NCBI GenBank assembly: GCA_026745465.1
Contig: JACYXH010000708.1
Coordinates: 377,883 to 441,882, forward strand
Direction of reading: 5' to 3'
Source: Lota lota
Lineage: Eukaryota > Chordata > Actinopteri > Gadiformes > Lotidae
DNA length: 64,000 nucleotides
Below the pieces are notes generated by a model. It made no database searches, had not been told where the DNA came from, and saw only the letters and a list, made by a program, of their open reading frames with translations. The position numbers were made by a program, and so were the translations under genes. Positions 10,106-21,244 of the stretch are shown in pieces (the stretch's first letter is position 1; every line of letters begins with the position of its first letter).

Positions 10106-10544
10106 GTTTACTCCAACCCCATTTGTGTTCTAGTTTTCTGCAGCTTCGTTTGAGGGTGCGAGTCTCTATATGAAATGTCCTTAAACTGAATCGAGTCCTT
10201 CCATTTCCCACTGAGAGTAAAATAAGGAAGACTGATTTGGACCAATTAATAACACATGTAAAGATAAAAATATGTTATATGAATCAAAATCGATGTTATC
10301 ATTCTATGAACTGGTTTGTGTGGATGTTAATTATGTATGTTAGAATAAATAAAAGTTCAACAACATGACATATCTATGTAGTATTTACAGTATATGTGTA
10401 ACCCTCAGCTGCTGTCTATGATGACGTTAGCATAATTAGTCTTCACACCAATGGTCCGCTGTCTCTGGTCCAGACAGTGGTTTGTTACCAGTAGAGCTCT
10501 GGTCCAGACAGTGGTTTTTTGTTTGTTAGTTAGAGTATTGGCAC
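10106..10544. other. Non-coding stretch
   Basis: Unique AT-rich sequence; a GGTCCAGACAGTGGTTTGTT-like motif occurs twice (10469, 10502). No exon or RNA gene is supported. Confidence 0.5.
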
Positions 10545-12372
10545 AGTGTTTACATCACATCATAGTGTGTAGACTATATGGTGTTTACATCACATCATAG
10601 TGTGTAGACTATATGGTGTTTACATCACATAGTGTGTAGACTATATGGTGTTTACATCACATCATAGTGTGTAGACTATATGGTGTTTACATCACATCAT
10701 AGTGTGTAGACTATATGGTGTTTACATCACATAGTGTGTAGACTATATGGTGTTTACATCACATCATAGTGTGTAGACTATATGGTGTTTACATCACATC
10801 ATAGTGTGTAGACTATATGGTGTTTACATCACATCATAGTGTGTAGACTATATGGTGTTTACATCACATCATAGTGTGTAGACTATATGGTGTTTACATC
10901 ACATCATAGTGTGTAGACTATATGGTGTTTACATCACATCATAGTGTGTAGAATATATGGTTTTTACATCACATCATAGTGTGTAGACTATATGGTGTTT
11001 ACATCACATAGTGTGTAGACTATATGGTGTTTACATCACATCATAGTGTGTAGACTATATGGTGTTTACATCACATAGTGTGTAGACTATATGGTGTTTA
11101 CATCACATCATAGTGTGTAGGCTGTATGGTGTTTACATCACATCATAGTGAGTAGACTATATGGTGTTTACATCACATCATAGTGTGTAGACTATATGGT
11201 GTTTACATCACATCATAGTGTGTAGACTATATGGTGTTTACATCACATAGTGTGTAGACTATATGGTGTTTACATCACATCATAGTGTGTAGACTATATG
11301 GTGTTTACATCACATCATAGTGTGTAGACTATATGGTGTTTACATCACATCATAGTGTGTAGACTATATGGTGTTTACATCACATCATAGTGTGTAGACT
11401 ATATGGTGTCTACATCACATCATAGTGTGTAGACTATATGGTGTTTACATCACATCATAGTGTGTAGACTATATGGTGTTCACATCATAGTGTGTAGACT
11501 ATATGGTGTTTACATCACATCATAGTGTGTAGACTATATGGTGTTTACATCACATCATAGTGTGTAGACTATATGGTGTTCACATCACATCATAGTGTGT
11601 AGACTATATGGTGTTTACATCACATCATAGTGTGTAGACTATATGGTGTTTACATCACATCATAGTGTGTAGACTATTTGGTGTTTAAATCACATAGTGT
11701 GTAGACTATATGGTGTTTACATCACATCATAATGTGTAGACTATATGGTGTTTACATCACATCATAGTGTGTAGACTATATGGTGTTTACATCACATAGT
11801 GTGTAGACTATATGGTGTTTACATCACATCATAGTGTGTAGACTATATGGTGTTTACATCACATCATAGTGTGTAGACTATATGGTGTTTACATCACATC
11901 ATAGTGTGTAGACTATATGGTGTTTACATCACATCATAGTGTGTAGACTATATGGTGTTTACATCACATCATAGTGTGTAGACTATATGGTGTTTACATC
12001 ACATCATAGTGTGTAGACTATATGGTGTTTACATCACATCATAGTGTGTAGACTATATGGTGTTTACATCACATCATAGTGTGTAGACTATATGGTGTTT
12101 ACATCACATCATAGTGTGTAGACTATATGGTGTTTACATCACATCATAGTGTGTAGACTATATGGTGTTCACATCATAGTGTGTAGACTATATGGTGTTT
12201 ACATCACATCATAGTGTGTAGACTATATGGTGTTTACATCACATCATAGTGTGTAGACTATATGGTGTTCACATCACATCATAGTGTGTAGACTGTATGG
12301 TGTTCACATCACATCATAGTGTGTAGACTATATGGTGTTTACCTCACATCATAGTGTGTAGACTATATGGTA
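10545..12372 (+). repeat. 35-bp minisatellite, about 52 copies
   Basis: The unit reads GTGTTTACATCACATCATAG plus TGTGTAGACTATATG. A 30-bp variant lacking ATCAC recurs many times, and a rarer variant lacks TTACATCA. Copies are nearly identical, so the array is young or actively homogenised. Confidence 0.95.
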
Positions 12373-12373
12373 T

Positions 12374-12690
12374 ATCCTAGACATGTCCACTACCTTCTAG
12401 AATACAGCTTGACCACTCCTAGACATGTCCACTACCTTCTATTATACAGCTTGACCACTCCTAGACATGTCCACTACCTTCTAGTATACAGCTTGACCAC
12501 TCCTAGACATGTCCACTACCTTCTAGTATACAGCTTGACCACTCCTAGACATGTCCACTACCTTCTAGTATACAGCTTGACCACTCCTAGACATGTCCAC
12601 TACCTTCTAGTATACAGCTTGACCACTCCTAGACATGTCCACTACCTTCTAGTATACAGCTTGACCACTCCTAGACATGTCCACTAAGCT
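12374..12690 (+). repeat. 42-bp minisatellite, 7-8 copies
   Basis: The unit is CTAGACATGTCCACTACCTT plus CTAGTATACAGCTTGACCACTC. The 42-bp period keeps one frame open for 106 codons, an artefact. Confidence 0.95.
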
Positions 12691-12921
12691 ACCAGCTATA
12701 TTTTACCTCTACATGTTGTATCTTTATATTAAATTAATAATAATCTTGTGTGATTGCATGCATGTGCGAGCCTGTAAAATAATGGTATCTAATAAGAGTA
12801 GAATAAAAACATTTCCTGACAGTGATGGTTCAGATTGCAAGCTGATGATTGGTTAGAACTAAAACATGTGACATCGTTTTTCCATCTGAGCAGAAGCAGT
12901 GGAAGCTGACAGAGAGTAACC

Positions 12922-13599
12922 ATGGACCCCATCTATGAACTGGACCCTGGACCCACTATGAAACCTGAGGACACGTCTTTGGACCAGGAGGAGACCAGGA
13001 AGAGAAGATTTGGTAGGTGCCCTTTTAAGAGAATTTAAAAGAAATAAACCAGTAAAAAATATATGTTTTCATTTACATACATTTAAGATTTACATTTAGC
13101 AAACGTTTTTAGCCAAAGTGACCAACCTGATGAACCAGCGACCGCATAGACAGATTTATTCTCCTAAATAACAACATGTGTATGTTCTAGACAAACAACA
13201 CACATTTACGTTTCCAGAACAAACGACCTGTGATTACAGCCATGAGTTACGGACTATTACTAGGCTTCTCAAGTAGTTGTGTATTTCATGATATATGTTT
13301 GGTTTAGAATTTTCATTACTTATTATTAGTGGTAGTGCAACGTAACATTAGAGTGCCAATGGTTTTTTAATCCATATTTTAGTATTTTAATTAAGGCTAC
13401 TCATTTAACCTAAGTGATATCAAGTGGACGTATGGACTTAACACAATTACATAAAGTTTGTAATTAATATGAACATATCTCAAATAATCCCAAAATACAT
13501 ATCCCACTATTTTCTGTGCGTGCCGTTGTGAATGTTTCTTGAAGATGGGGAGGGATTCTGCAGACAGTAGGGAGACTGTCTGGACTGGGAATGATTGTT

Positions 13600-13658
<59 letters not shown>

Positions 13659-15298
13659 TACTCCTAAACAGCTCTAAAGTCGCACACCATTGTCACTGTG
13701 AGCTTCGGACTGTTGAGTATTCTCGTAATCTCCCTGCGCTTCTGTGAGTCTAAATCCTGTCATCCTATAGTTTGAATAGTATTAATGATTATAATAATAG
13801 TAATGATAGTTATTGTTATTGTTTTTAGAATTAATAATAAGAATAAGAATAATAAGAATAATAAGAATGAGAATAAGAATAAGAATAAGAATAAGAATAA
13901 GAATAAGAATATTAATAATAATATTATGTTTTCTTTCAAGGAGGTTGGACTTTGTGTTTGATTGGCTCTGGGTCCTGTTCTATTTAGAGACGATGTTGTT
14001 GTATTTTTGAGCTGATTTCTTCTGTACTTTTCTGTCCTGTCCTAGACTCAGTGACACCTTGTACAGGGGGGAGAGAGCAGTTAATGGATGAACTTGGTGA
14101 GTGTTTTACAAACGTCATGTTGTTATTAAAATGTCTTTGAAAAATACTTACTTAATAATATGAATACTAATAATATGAATACTTATAATACTTTTGTTAT
14201 TTATGTATGAACATCCCTCTTCTTTATAAATTCAATTTTTTTATTGTCAGGCTAACAGAGCATAGACAGTGTTAGTCTATTGTTGTCTACTACACAAGGT
14301 CCGGTTTCTCTTGTGGTCTGCTAAAGTCAGGTTTCTATTGTAGTCTAATAAGGTCAGGTTTAGATTGTTGACTACTAAGGTAATGTTTATATTGTGTTCT
14401 ACTAAGGTCATGTTTCTATTGTGGTCTACTAAGGTCATGTTTCTATTGTGGTCTACTAAGTTCATGTTTCTATTGTGGTCTACTAAGGTCATGTTTCTAT
14501 TGTGGTCTACTACACAAGGTCAGGTTTATATTGTGGTCTACTAAGGTCATGTTTCTATTGTGGTCTACTAAGGTCAGGTTTCAATTGTGGTCTACTACAC
14601 AAGGTCAGGTCTCAGGGTTGTGTGTCACAAGTAATGAAGACAGTAAGATAAGCAGTTCTGTGTTTGTTAAGGATTATCTTTTACATTCAACAGATGATTT
14701 GGCCCTTCTGGGCTGGCTGTTTTTCGAAAATAGTCTCTACTTTATTTCTACTACTGAGAAGAGCTGGACAGACAGTAGAGAAGACTGTCTGCAAAGAAAT
14801 GCAGACCTGGTAGTTATCAACAGCAGAGAAGAACAGGTGACGGAGGCTGTGTGTGTGTGTGTGTGTAGTACATTTTTCATTCAGTCAGCTGTGTTGTCAT
14901 GACAACAGATGCTATTACTATTGGAAACAGGGGTTTGTCAGCAGATTGAGGGGTGCTACCTGGATTGGACTGAGTGATCGAGACAAAGAGGGGATCTTCA
15001 AGTGGGTGGATGGTACCCACATGACTTCAAGGTAAGGCTGATGACTCTATTCAGCATCATCTCTTCTCTGAGAGTGACAGAGTGACATCACCTCAACACT
15101 GGGCTCAACTTTGCATTCCTTGTGGTTCTCAGTTGGAGACAAGGTGAACCACATGATGACGGTGGAGCAGAACACTGTGTAGCATCATGGGATGGCAGCT
15201 TGTCTGAAGAACCATGTGACAGACTACACTACTGGATCTGTGAGAAGGTCTTAGTCCTGGAACATCCAGAAGCTGACCTGAACAAAGAGGGCCCGTAG
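12922..15298 (+). CDS. Type II C-type lectin-like receptor, six exons, complete
   Basis: I join 12922-13012, 13672-13743, 14046-14096, 14694-14836, 14931-15031 and 15133-15298. All junctions are GT/AG, phases match, and the sum is 624 bases (207 residues plus stop). The start is the first ATG of exon 1, in TAACCATGG context. Residues 1-35 are a cytosolic tail. Residues 36-54 are one hydrophobic segment (TIVTVSFGLLSILVISLRF), so the protein should be type II at the cell surface. A short neck follows, then a lectin domain from about 78: GW at 78-79, DC at 103, WIGL at 130-133, GEPHDDGG at 157-164, HC at 168, PC at 181, WICEK at 187-191. All four core cysteines are present; the extra N-terminal one (usually CY) is Leu86. 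The EPN sugar/calcium motif is EPH and no WND motif is seen, so classical calcium-dependent mannose binding is doubtful. Resembles the CD209/NK-lectin-like group; exact orthologue unknown. Confidence 0.85.
13599..13656. repeat. (GT)n in intron 1 of the lectin-like gene
   Basis: GT run ending 15 bp before the exon-2 acceptor, so its length sets the distance between branch region and splice site. Confidence 0.9.
13835..13925. repeat. (AATAAG)n microsatellite in intron 2
   Basis: GAATAA/AAGAAT hexamers within intron 2 of the lectin-like gene. The overlapping open frame of RI repeats is an artefact. Confidence 0.85.
14285..14612. repeat. 27-bp minisatellite in intron 3
   Basis: About 12 copies of TATTGTGGTCTACTAAGGTC plus ATGTTTC, between exons 3 and 4 of the lectin-like gene. 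Unrelated in sequence to the 27-bp arrays at 2-10 kb. Confidence 0.9.
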
Positions 15299-16240
15299 AC
15301 TTTGTTTGTGTTCATGAGTTGAGAATGGTTCCTCCTTTCTATTCTCTGTGCAGTAGATACAGTATAAATACTCTTTATGAATGGAAAGGTGGTTGGATGT
15401 GTGTACCTCTGATCAGGGTCAGTGTCTACTAGTGATGCAGGGTTGAGGTATTTTCTCACCTGAATCCTCATCTTGTTGTAACTGCACCCGACCACTACTC
15501 AGACCGCCGTTTGTAAACTAGAGAAAATGACCCCCACGTCCGCTTCCCCCCCACTATTATAAAATGGTTCCCCATGAGACGAAATAAGTATTAGTATAAT
15601 TCATTATTCATTTCAAGCTGTTATTTAATAATAGAATTTGTCTAAATTGTTCCCATCTTTTTCAGCACATGAGAACACCCTTTTATCTGTAATTCATTTG
15701 GATTAAAGCACCAATAAACTAACTGCATTCTTTCATTATTTAGGCAAAAATTTATTTGAACAGAAACACAGACCAACTGAAATATTACAAAATAAAGAGG
15801 CATTTGCATGTGAACATAAATAAAGAATACAACAAGCGCATTATAGGCTATAATAAAACATGTTTCCTATTGTAAAATAACTCAGAATAAAATGGCATAC
15901 AATGGCATACAAGAACTAGATGATTGCGAGAAATCCGTTTTAACTGCTGATTTTAACTAACCGGCCACAAATCACCCGCATATTTTACATATCGAAAAAG
16001 GCGGATCCAGACCGCCTACACCTGCAGTTATACCCGGGTGATGTGGGCTTATTACTCATGTCTTACTCTGTCTGGGCATCTCTAGCGTCTACATAGCATA
16101 TTTTTCTGCGTGTGGTTGCACTAGTTTCAATTTGAGCTGGTTAAAGGTTTTGTGTTCTCCTCCACAAGCTCCGCCCCCGACTTGTTTATCTCTGAGCTAG
16201 AGTGTCTTCCCTGGGAAATCTTTGTAGATACTGCTGTGAT
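15299..16240. other. Non-coding stretch
   Basis: 3' flank of the lectin-like gene and AT-rich sequence. A CTCCGCCCCC box lies near 16168. No supported exon. Confidence 0.5.
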
Positions 16241-16248
16241 ATTCAATC

Positions 16249-16311
16249 ATGTATGAAAAGGCAGGCGAGAAAACTGGGTCTGAATCTTCTGGGTCGCCCT
16301 CTAGTGGACAG
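16249..16311 (+). CDS. Possible short first coding exon
   Basis: ATG at 16249 opens a 21-codon frame ending in GGACAG before GTATGAG, a plausible donor, about 80 bp downstream of a GC box. It ends in phase 0 while the Ig exon at 16407 starts in phase 1, so the two do not join directly. Weak; could be chance. Confidence 0.2.
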
Positions 16312-16406
16312 GTATGAGAGAGAGTGAAGGGAGTGTTTTGATGGTGCATCTCTAGATACGTGTTGTACAACGTTCACTCATCTCGTCCTGGTTTCTTCTG
16401 GTTCAG

Positions 16407-16712
16407 TGATGCCCCCGAAGGAGGAGGCCCCCAGCATCACAGAGTTCCACTCCTCTACCAAGGTGTTGCCCGTGGGCCACATGGCCCAATTCTCCTGCGA
16501 TGCCGGCGGCACGCCGGAGCCCACCGTCGAGTGGCTACACAACGGCAGGCCCCTGGAGAGGGACAGCACAGACAACCAATCAGAGCCTGCGGCCTGGGTG
16601 GAGAGGGGGTTCCTCTTCGTCAGAGGTGTGAAGTCTGGTGTGAACACGGTCTGCTGCATGGCGACCAACAGCGCTGGCTCGGCCAATCACACCGCAGAGC
16701 TGCTCGTTGTTG
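16407..16712 (+). CDS. Isolated I-set immunoglobulin-domain exon
   Basis: A 306-base open exon flanked by TTCTTCTGGTTCAG and a GTAAGA donor, phase 1 at both ends as typical for single-domain Ig exons. The translation carries the Ig core: FSC (B-strand cysteine), EWL (C-strand tryptophan), LFV, then CCMATNSAGSA with the F-strand cysteine. The I-set type is read from the TPEPTVEW and ATNSAG motifs shared with muscle-type and receptor-kinase Ig domains. Its codons are much more GC-rich than the surroundings. I could not name the gene. Neighbouring exons on + are the B30.2 exon at 18128, with compatible phase, and nothing clear upstream. It may belong to a gene with large introns, be a stranded exon, or be half of an Ig-B30.2 gene. 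Confidence 0.65.
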
Positions 16713-16744
16713 GTAAGATCTGGATCCAATGAGAGATGTTTGTG

Positions 16745-17315
16745 GTTGATGTATTCATAACATTGTTGTTGATGTATTCATAACATTGTTGTTGATATAT
16801 TCATAACATTGTTGTTGATGTATTCATAACATTGTTGTTGATGTATTCATAACATTGTTGTTAATATATATTCATAACATTGTTGTTGATGTATTCATAA
16901 CATTGTTAATGTATTCATAACATTGTTGTTAATGTATTCATAACGTTGTTGTTGATGTATTCATAACATTGTTGTTGATGTATTCATAACATTGTTGTTG
17001 ATATATTCATAACATTGTTGTTGATGTATTCATAACATTGTTGTTGATGTATTCATAACATTGTTGTTGATGTATTCATAACATTGTTGTTGATGTATTC
17101 ATAACATTGTTGTTGATGTATTCCTAACATTGTTGTTGATGTATTCATAACATTGTTGTTGGCATATTCATAATATTGTTGTTGATATATTCATCAGTGT
17201 TGTTGATATAGTCAGAACATTATTGTTGATATATTCATAACAATGTTGTTGATGTATTCATAACATTGTTGTTGATGTGTTCATAACATTGTTGTTAATA
17301 TATACATAACAGTCT
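16745..17315 (+). repeat. 23-bp minisatellite, about 24 copies
   Basis: The unit is TGTTGTTGATGTATTCATAA plus CAT. It lies between the Ig exon and the B30.2 exon. Confidence 0.9.
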
Positions 17316-17343
17316 ATCTTGATGTATGTATTACAATGTTCTT

Positions 17344-17392
<49 letters not shown>

Positions 17393-17456
17393 ATCGATAG
17401 ATACATATATATATATAAATACAATACATATATATTATATATATATATATATATAT
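17344..17456. repeat. (TAGA)n and (TA)n microsatellites
   Basis: TAGA tetramers to about 17392, then TA-rich sequence. Confidence 0.95.
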
Positions 17457-17479
17457 AAAATAGTTCTTTTTAGTTTTAG

Positions 17480-17820
17480 GATCATTTCAAGCCCCCCATA
17501 CGTTCAAAGTCACATGTCTTACTGGAAAAAAGTGGCTCGTGTTTCCAATGAGAGCTCTCACACCAGCGCCGTCATACAGCCACACTAGAACTTCCAGCAC
17601 TGCGCCAAACCTTTCTCCATCACCAGCCATCTTAAACACAGAACCAGACCTGACCTGAATCATCCGACGTGTGTTTCTACTGCGGGTCTGGTGTGTGCCC
17701 CGCTTTACATTGAAGCTCTGCTGTAACCCGGTCAGACTCGGACCGAGAGTGGATCTGAAAGACAAACACTTCCTCCACACAGCACTGACTCCTGATGTTT
17801 TCGTTTCGCTTTTTGAAGCG
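17480..17820 (-). other. Unidentified moderately GC-rich segment
   Basis: Differs in base composition from its flanks and has a 97-codon open frame on the minus strand (17487-17780) with no recognisable domain and no clear splice context. It could be part of a dispersed element. Confidence 0.3.
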
Positions 17821-17941
17821 TTATTCCAATAAAACGTGTTTTGAACCGTTCAGAAATGAATGGGAAAAAAACGAGGCTGCCCAGTAAATAGTTTCGTGGC
17901 GGCGCAGCTTCTCGTACATGTTCGTTTGTGGGGAGAACCTC

Positions 17942-17979
<38 letters not shown>
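17942..17979. repeat. (AT)n microsatellite
   Basis: Uninterrupted AT run. Confidence 0.95.
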
Positions 17980-17983
<4 letters not shown>

Positions 17984-18127
17984 ATCTTATTACTGGTAGG
18001 CTGGTGCTGTTTATTCTCTTTAGATATAAATAATACAACAAACATCTGCTCTGTGGGGAAGGTGGAAACACCTCATCAGTGTGTTCCTGTGTGTTCAGCA
18101 GCTAATCATGTCTTGTTCTCCCGTCAG

Positions 18128-18681
18128 ATGCCTGTGAACTCACACTGGACCCAAACACAGCCTACAGATACCTCTCTCTGTCTGAGGACAACAGAAAGGT
18201 GACGCGGGTTACAGAGGATCAGTCGTATCCTGATCCCCCAGAGAGATTTGACTTCTGGCCCCAGGTGTTGTGTAGAGAGGCTCTGACTGGCCGCTGTTAC
18301 TGGGAGGTAGAGAGGGAAGGACGTGTTGAGATAGGAGTGACATACAGAGGAATCACAAGGAGAGGATGGAGTGTTGACAGCAGGCTTGGAGGGAACAACA
18401 AGTCCTGGAGTCTTAATTGTCGTGATGGTGGTTACTATGCCTGGTACAACGGTAGTAGAACAGTCATACGTCTCCCCCCCGCTGGCTCTAACAGAGTAGG
18501 AGTGTATCTGGACCGGCCTGCTGGCACTCTGTCCTTCTACAGAGTGTCCCCAGATGTAGGAGGGTCCTCAGACACACTGACACACATCCACACCTTCCAG
18601 TCCACCTTCACCCAGGAGGACCTCCACCCTGCGTTTGGGGTATGGGGGGTTGGTGCCTCAGTGTCTCTGTGTCGGTTGTAG
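18128..18681 (+). CDS. PRY-SPRY (B30.2) terminal exon
   Basis: An acceptor (TTCTCCCGTCAG) opens a 184-codon phase-1 frame ending in TAG at 18679-18681. The translation starts DACELTLDPNTA, the usual PRY opening, continues with LSLSEDNRKV and PERFDFWPQVLCREALTG, then the SPRY core CYWEVE, a KSWSL strand, a RVGVYLD strand and TLSFYRV, and ends in a PAFGVWGVGASVSLC-type strand. B30.2 domains bind protein ligands; in fish this exon type ends NLRC3-like receptors, many TRIM proteins and several other families. It is clearly diverged from the btr-TRIM B30.2 copies in this window, which start YEVDVTLDPDTA. No RING, NACHT or other exon of the same gene was found upstream; only the Ig exon at 16407 is phase-compatible. 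Intact reading frame; partial gene. Confidence 0.75.
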
Positions 18682-18714
18682 AAAAAAAACACGCGCTCCG
18701 GTGGGTGGGCAGGC

Positions 18715-18717
<3 letters not shown>

Positions 18718-18761
<44 letters not shown>
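18718..18761. repeat. (CA)n microsatellite
   Basis: CA run just after the B30.2 stop codon, in its presumed 3' UTR. Confidence 0.95.
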
Positions 18762-18763
<2 letters not shown>

Positions 18764-19062
18764 AATACACGAAAAAGTTATATTTTCTCTCATTTACTTC
18801 AATAACATTTAAAAAAAAATTATGTTACATACTTTGGTGTGATTTTACTCAAGTCTGTGTGAATTGAAAATGGAGGCGAGAGAGATTTATTGTGGGTGTA
18901 TTTACCTTCATTTTTTTTTGTTAAGATTAAATGTGTTATTCTGTGTTTTATTTGAAGGGATACATGCTATTTTATATGTTAATGTCTATTAGACAAGCAT
19001 ATACAATGTAATGTGTCTATTTACTTTAATCTTGCTCTGCTTATTACAACAATAAATCATTT
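18762..19062. other. Presumed 3' flank of the B30.2 exon
   Basis: AT-rich, no exon. An AATAAA at 19051-19056 could be its poly(A) signal. Confidence 0.35.
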
Positions 19063-19190
19063 GGTTTGAAGTAACTCAGTACATGAGTAGTCTTTTCACT
19101 AGATACTTTCTTACTCTTCCTCAAGTCATTATCTGATGACTACTTTTACTCCTACTTGAGTTATTATTACTTTAAATATATACTTGCTAA
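19063..19190 (-). mobile_element. hAT-like transposon fragment (minus)
   Basis: The reverse complement contains AACTCAAGTAGGAGTAAAAG and TAGTCATC motifs. It aligns by eye with the better preserved + strand fragment at 29645. Confidence 0.5.
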
Positions 19191-19504
19191 ATATAAAAGT
19201 AGGTTGTCATAAATACGAGGTTATTGACAGTGCTCATTATATATAATTATATTATCTACAATTCGTGTTCTTACCAATATAAACACTTACGTTGTTCTGT
19301 CTTAGTATGTCTTCTATGATCTTAAACTTAGTAACCTATGCTATTTAGTCAACGTTATTAGAATAATCACATAATGTAAAAAGAAACCCCTGGTTGTGGT
19401 TCAGAGTGAGAATTTGTCTCTCAAACTAAGAATATAGACCTATAAAAATACAATAATCTGTGTGTTCTGTGTATGAGACGCATCGCCATGCACCAAGAGT
19501 ATGG
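19191..19504. other. Non-coding stretch
   Basis: AT-rich sequence with no recognised feature. Confidence 0.4.
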
Positions 19505-19745
19505 CTAGAGTTCTCAACAGCTTTATTCTTTATTATTCGTTGGTTCCTATAACTATATAAGCCTAATTATAAAGGGTAATGAAGGTTTAATAGAAGAGTT
19601 CTCAACAGCTTTATTCTTTATTATTCGTTGGTTCCTATAACTATATAAGCCTAATTATAAAGGGTAATGAAGGTTTAATAGAAGAGTTCTCAACAGCTTT
19701 ATTCTTTATTTTTCGTTGGTTCCTATAACTATATAAGCCTAATTA
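19505..19745 (-). repeat. 88-bp minisatellite, inverted copy
   Basis: Nearly three units of the reverse complement of the 711-1150 array; GAGTTCTCAACAG recurs at 19508 and 19596, 88 bp apart. Confidence 0.9.
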
Positions 19746-20030
19746 GACATAGACTTAGAAAAATGTTAATGTCCCCAAAGAGGCAATTTGTTGTACAGCA
19801 CAGAACACAGAGACACATCAGCATCAAAGCACATCAGACAAACAAAAGGAACAGTCCCAGATCATCCATAGCAGCCATCATAAACAACATTACAGTCCAG
19901 TTAGGCATTTGAAGTGCATGTCAACAACTGCACACCGACAATTACAACAAAAACTAGGACTGCAAGCAGTCCCACAAGGTATTCACAGCCCACGCACCGC
20001 CTATCCCAGCTCCGCCCTTAATAGATCTGA
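19746..20030. other. Unknown sequence plus repeat end upstream of TRIM fragment 1
   Basis: From about 19942 the sequence reads CTAGGACTGCAAGCAGTC and continues to a GCCCACGCACC motif, matching the end of a repeat at 59367-59410. The TRIM homology starts right after it. Confidence 0.5.
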
Positions 20031-20832
20031 AATAATAGATCTGACCAATAGAAGCTCAGAGGTGAAGCAGCTCTCACGCACTGAAGACCACCTCCACTTC
20101 CTCCAGACCTTCAGATCCCTGAAGAATCCTCCACCCACCAGGGACTGGACAACGGTGGAGGTCCATCCTCCGTCATACGTAGGGACCTTGAGGAGATCCC
20201 TGGATCAGCTGGATGAGACATTGAACATGGAGATGAAGAAGCTGCGTGATGATGCTGAACTGAAGAGGGTCCAGCATTATGAAGTAGATGTGACTCTGTA
20301 TCCTGATACAGCTCATCCCCAGCTCATCCTGTCTGAGGATGGGAAAAAAGTACATCATGGAGGTGTATGGAAGAAACTCCCAGACAACCCTAAGAGATTT
20401 AAATGGCATATAAATGTTCTCACGAGGCAGAGCTTCTCCTCAGGGAGATTTTACTTTGAGGTCCAGGTTAAAGACAAGACTGCATGGCGTTTAGGAGTGG
20501 CCAGAGAGTCCATCAACAGAAAAGATCAGATCACATTCACTCCTGAGACAGGTTACTGGACTCTTATCTTCATAAACGATGGGTTGGTATTTAGTGATAA
20601 CCCTGCTGTCCGTCTCCCTCTGAGAGCTGAGCTCCAGAAGGTGGGGGTGTTTGTTGATTATGATGAGGGTCTGGTCTCCTTCTATGATGTGGAAGCCAGG
20701 GTTCATATCTACTCTGCTACTGGCTGCACCTTTAGTGAGCCTCTCTATCCATTCCTCTGCCCATGTCGCTATGATTATAAAGGTAGAAACGCTGCCCCTC
20801 TGATCATCTCACCTGTCAATCAAACAGACTAG
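20031..20832 (+). pseudogene. btr-type TRIM copy 1, C-terminal fragment
   Basis: Homology to the intact TRIM genes of this window begins abruptly inside the coiled coil (DLTNRSSEVKQL) and continues without a stop through the linker, PRY (YEVDVTLYPDTAHPQLILSE) and SPRY to the family C-terminus SPVNQTD. RING, B-boxes and most of the coiled coil are absent. They are replaced by unrelated sequence that includes a repeat end at about 19942-19990. The continuous frame can be extended upstream to 19909, but those residues are not TRIM-like. The B30.2 domain itself, about 184 residues, looks intact. A poly(A) signal lies at 21227-21232. It could only yield a B30.2-only protein if an exon were captured upstream; most likely a truncated copy. 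Confidence 0.8.
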
Positions 20833-21244
20833 GACCTTTGTTTGACAATGAAATAATCAAACAACCAAAATAACTAATGTTGTTTCCTGCATGGGAATCT
20901 CTGCTATGTTGATCTGAGAGAACTGCATTAATGTTTTACTGCTTTCATTTGACAAGAAGGAATTCCGTCGGAAAAGAACCCTGACTATTGTAAAATATAA
21001 CCCGTGATACATGATTCGATTACATATACTATATTGATCAATATCTGATTACTGCTGAATGTTTTTTATACATTTAACAATATGAAATTGAGAAACATTT
21101 GCAGGTGCATGTTAAACATCTCTAGTTTCTTAAACAAAACGAGTTTATTAGTTTATACTTCTGAAATATGAATGTTTGTGTATATATATATATGTGTTTG
21201 AAATGTTTGTACACTTTTTTTATTTCAATAAAAATGTACAAAAG

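Noticed and set aside
10545..12372. CRISPR-like array
   Set aside because: The repeats are contiguous with no unique spacers, and the genome is vertebrate.
12367..12687. 106-codon HVHYLLVYSLTTPR repeat frame
   Set aside because: A 42-bp minisatellite artefact.
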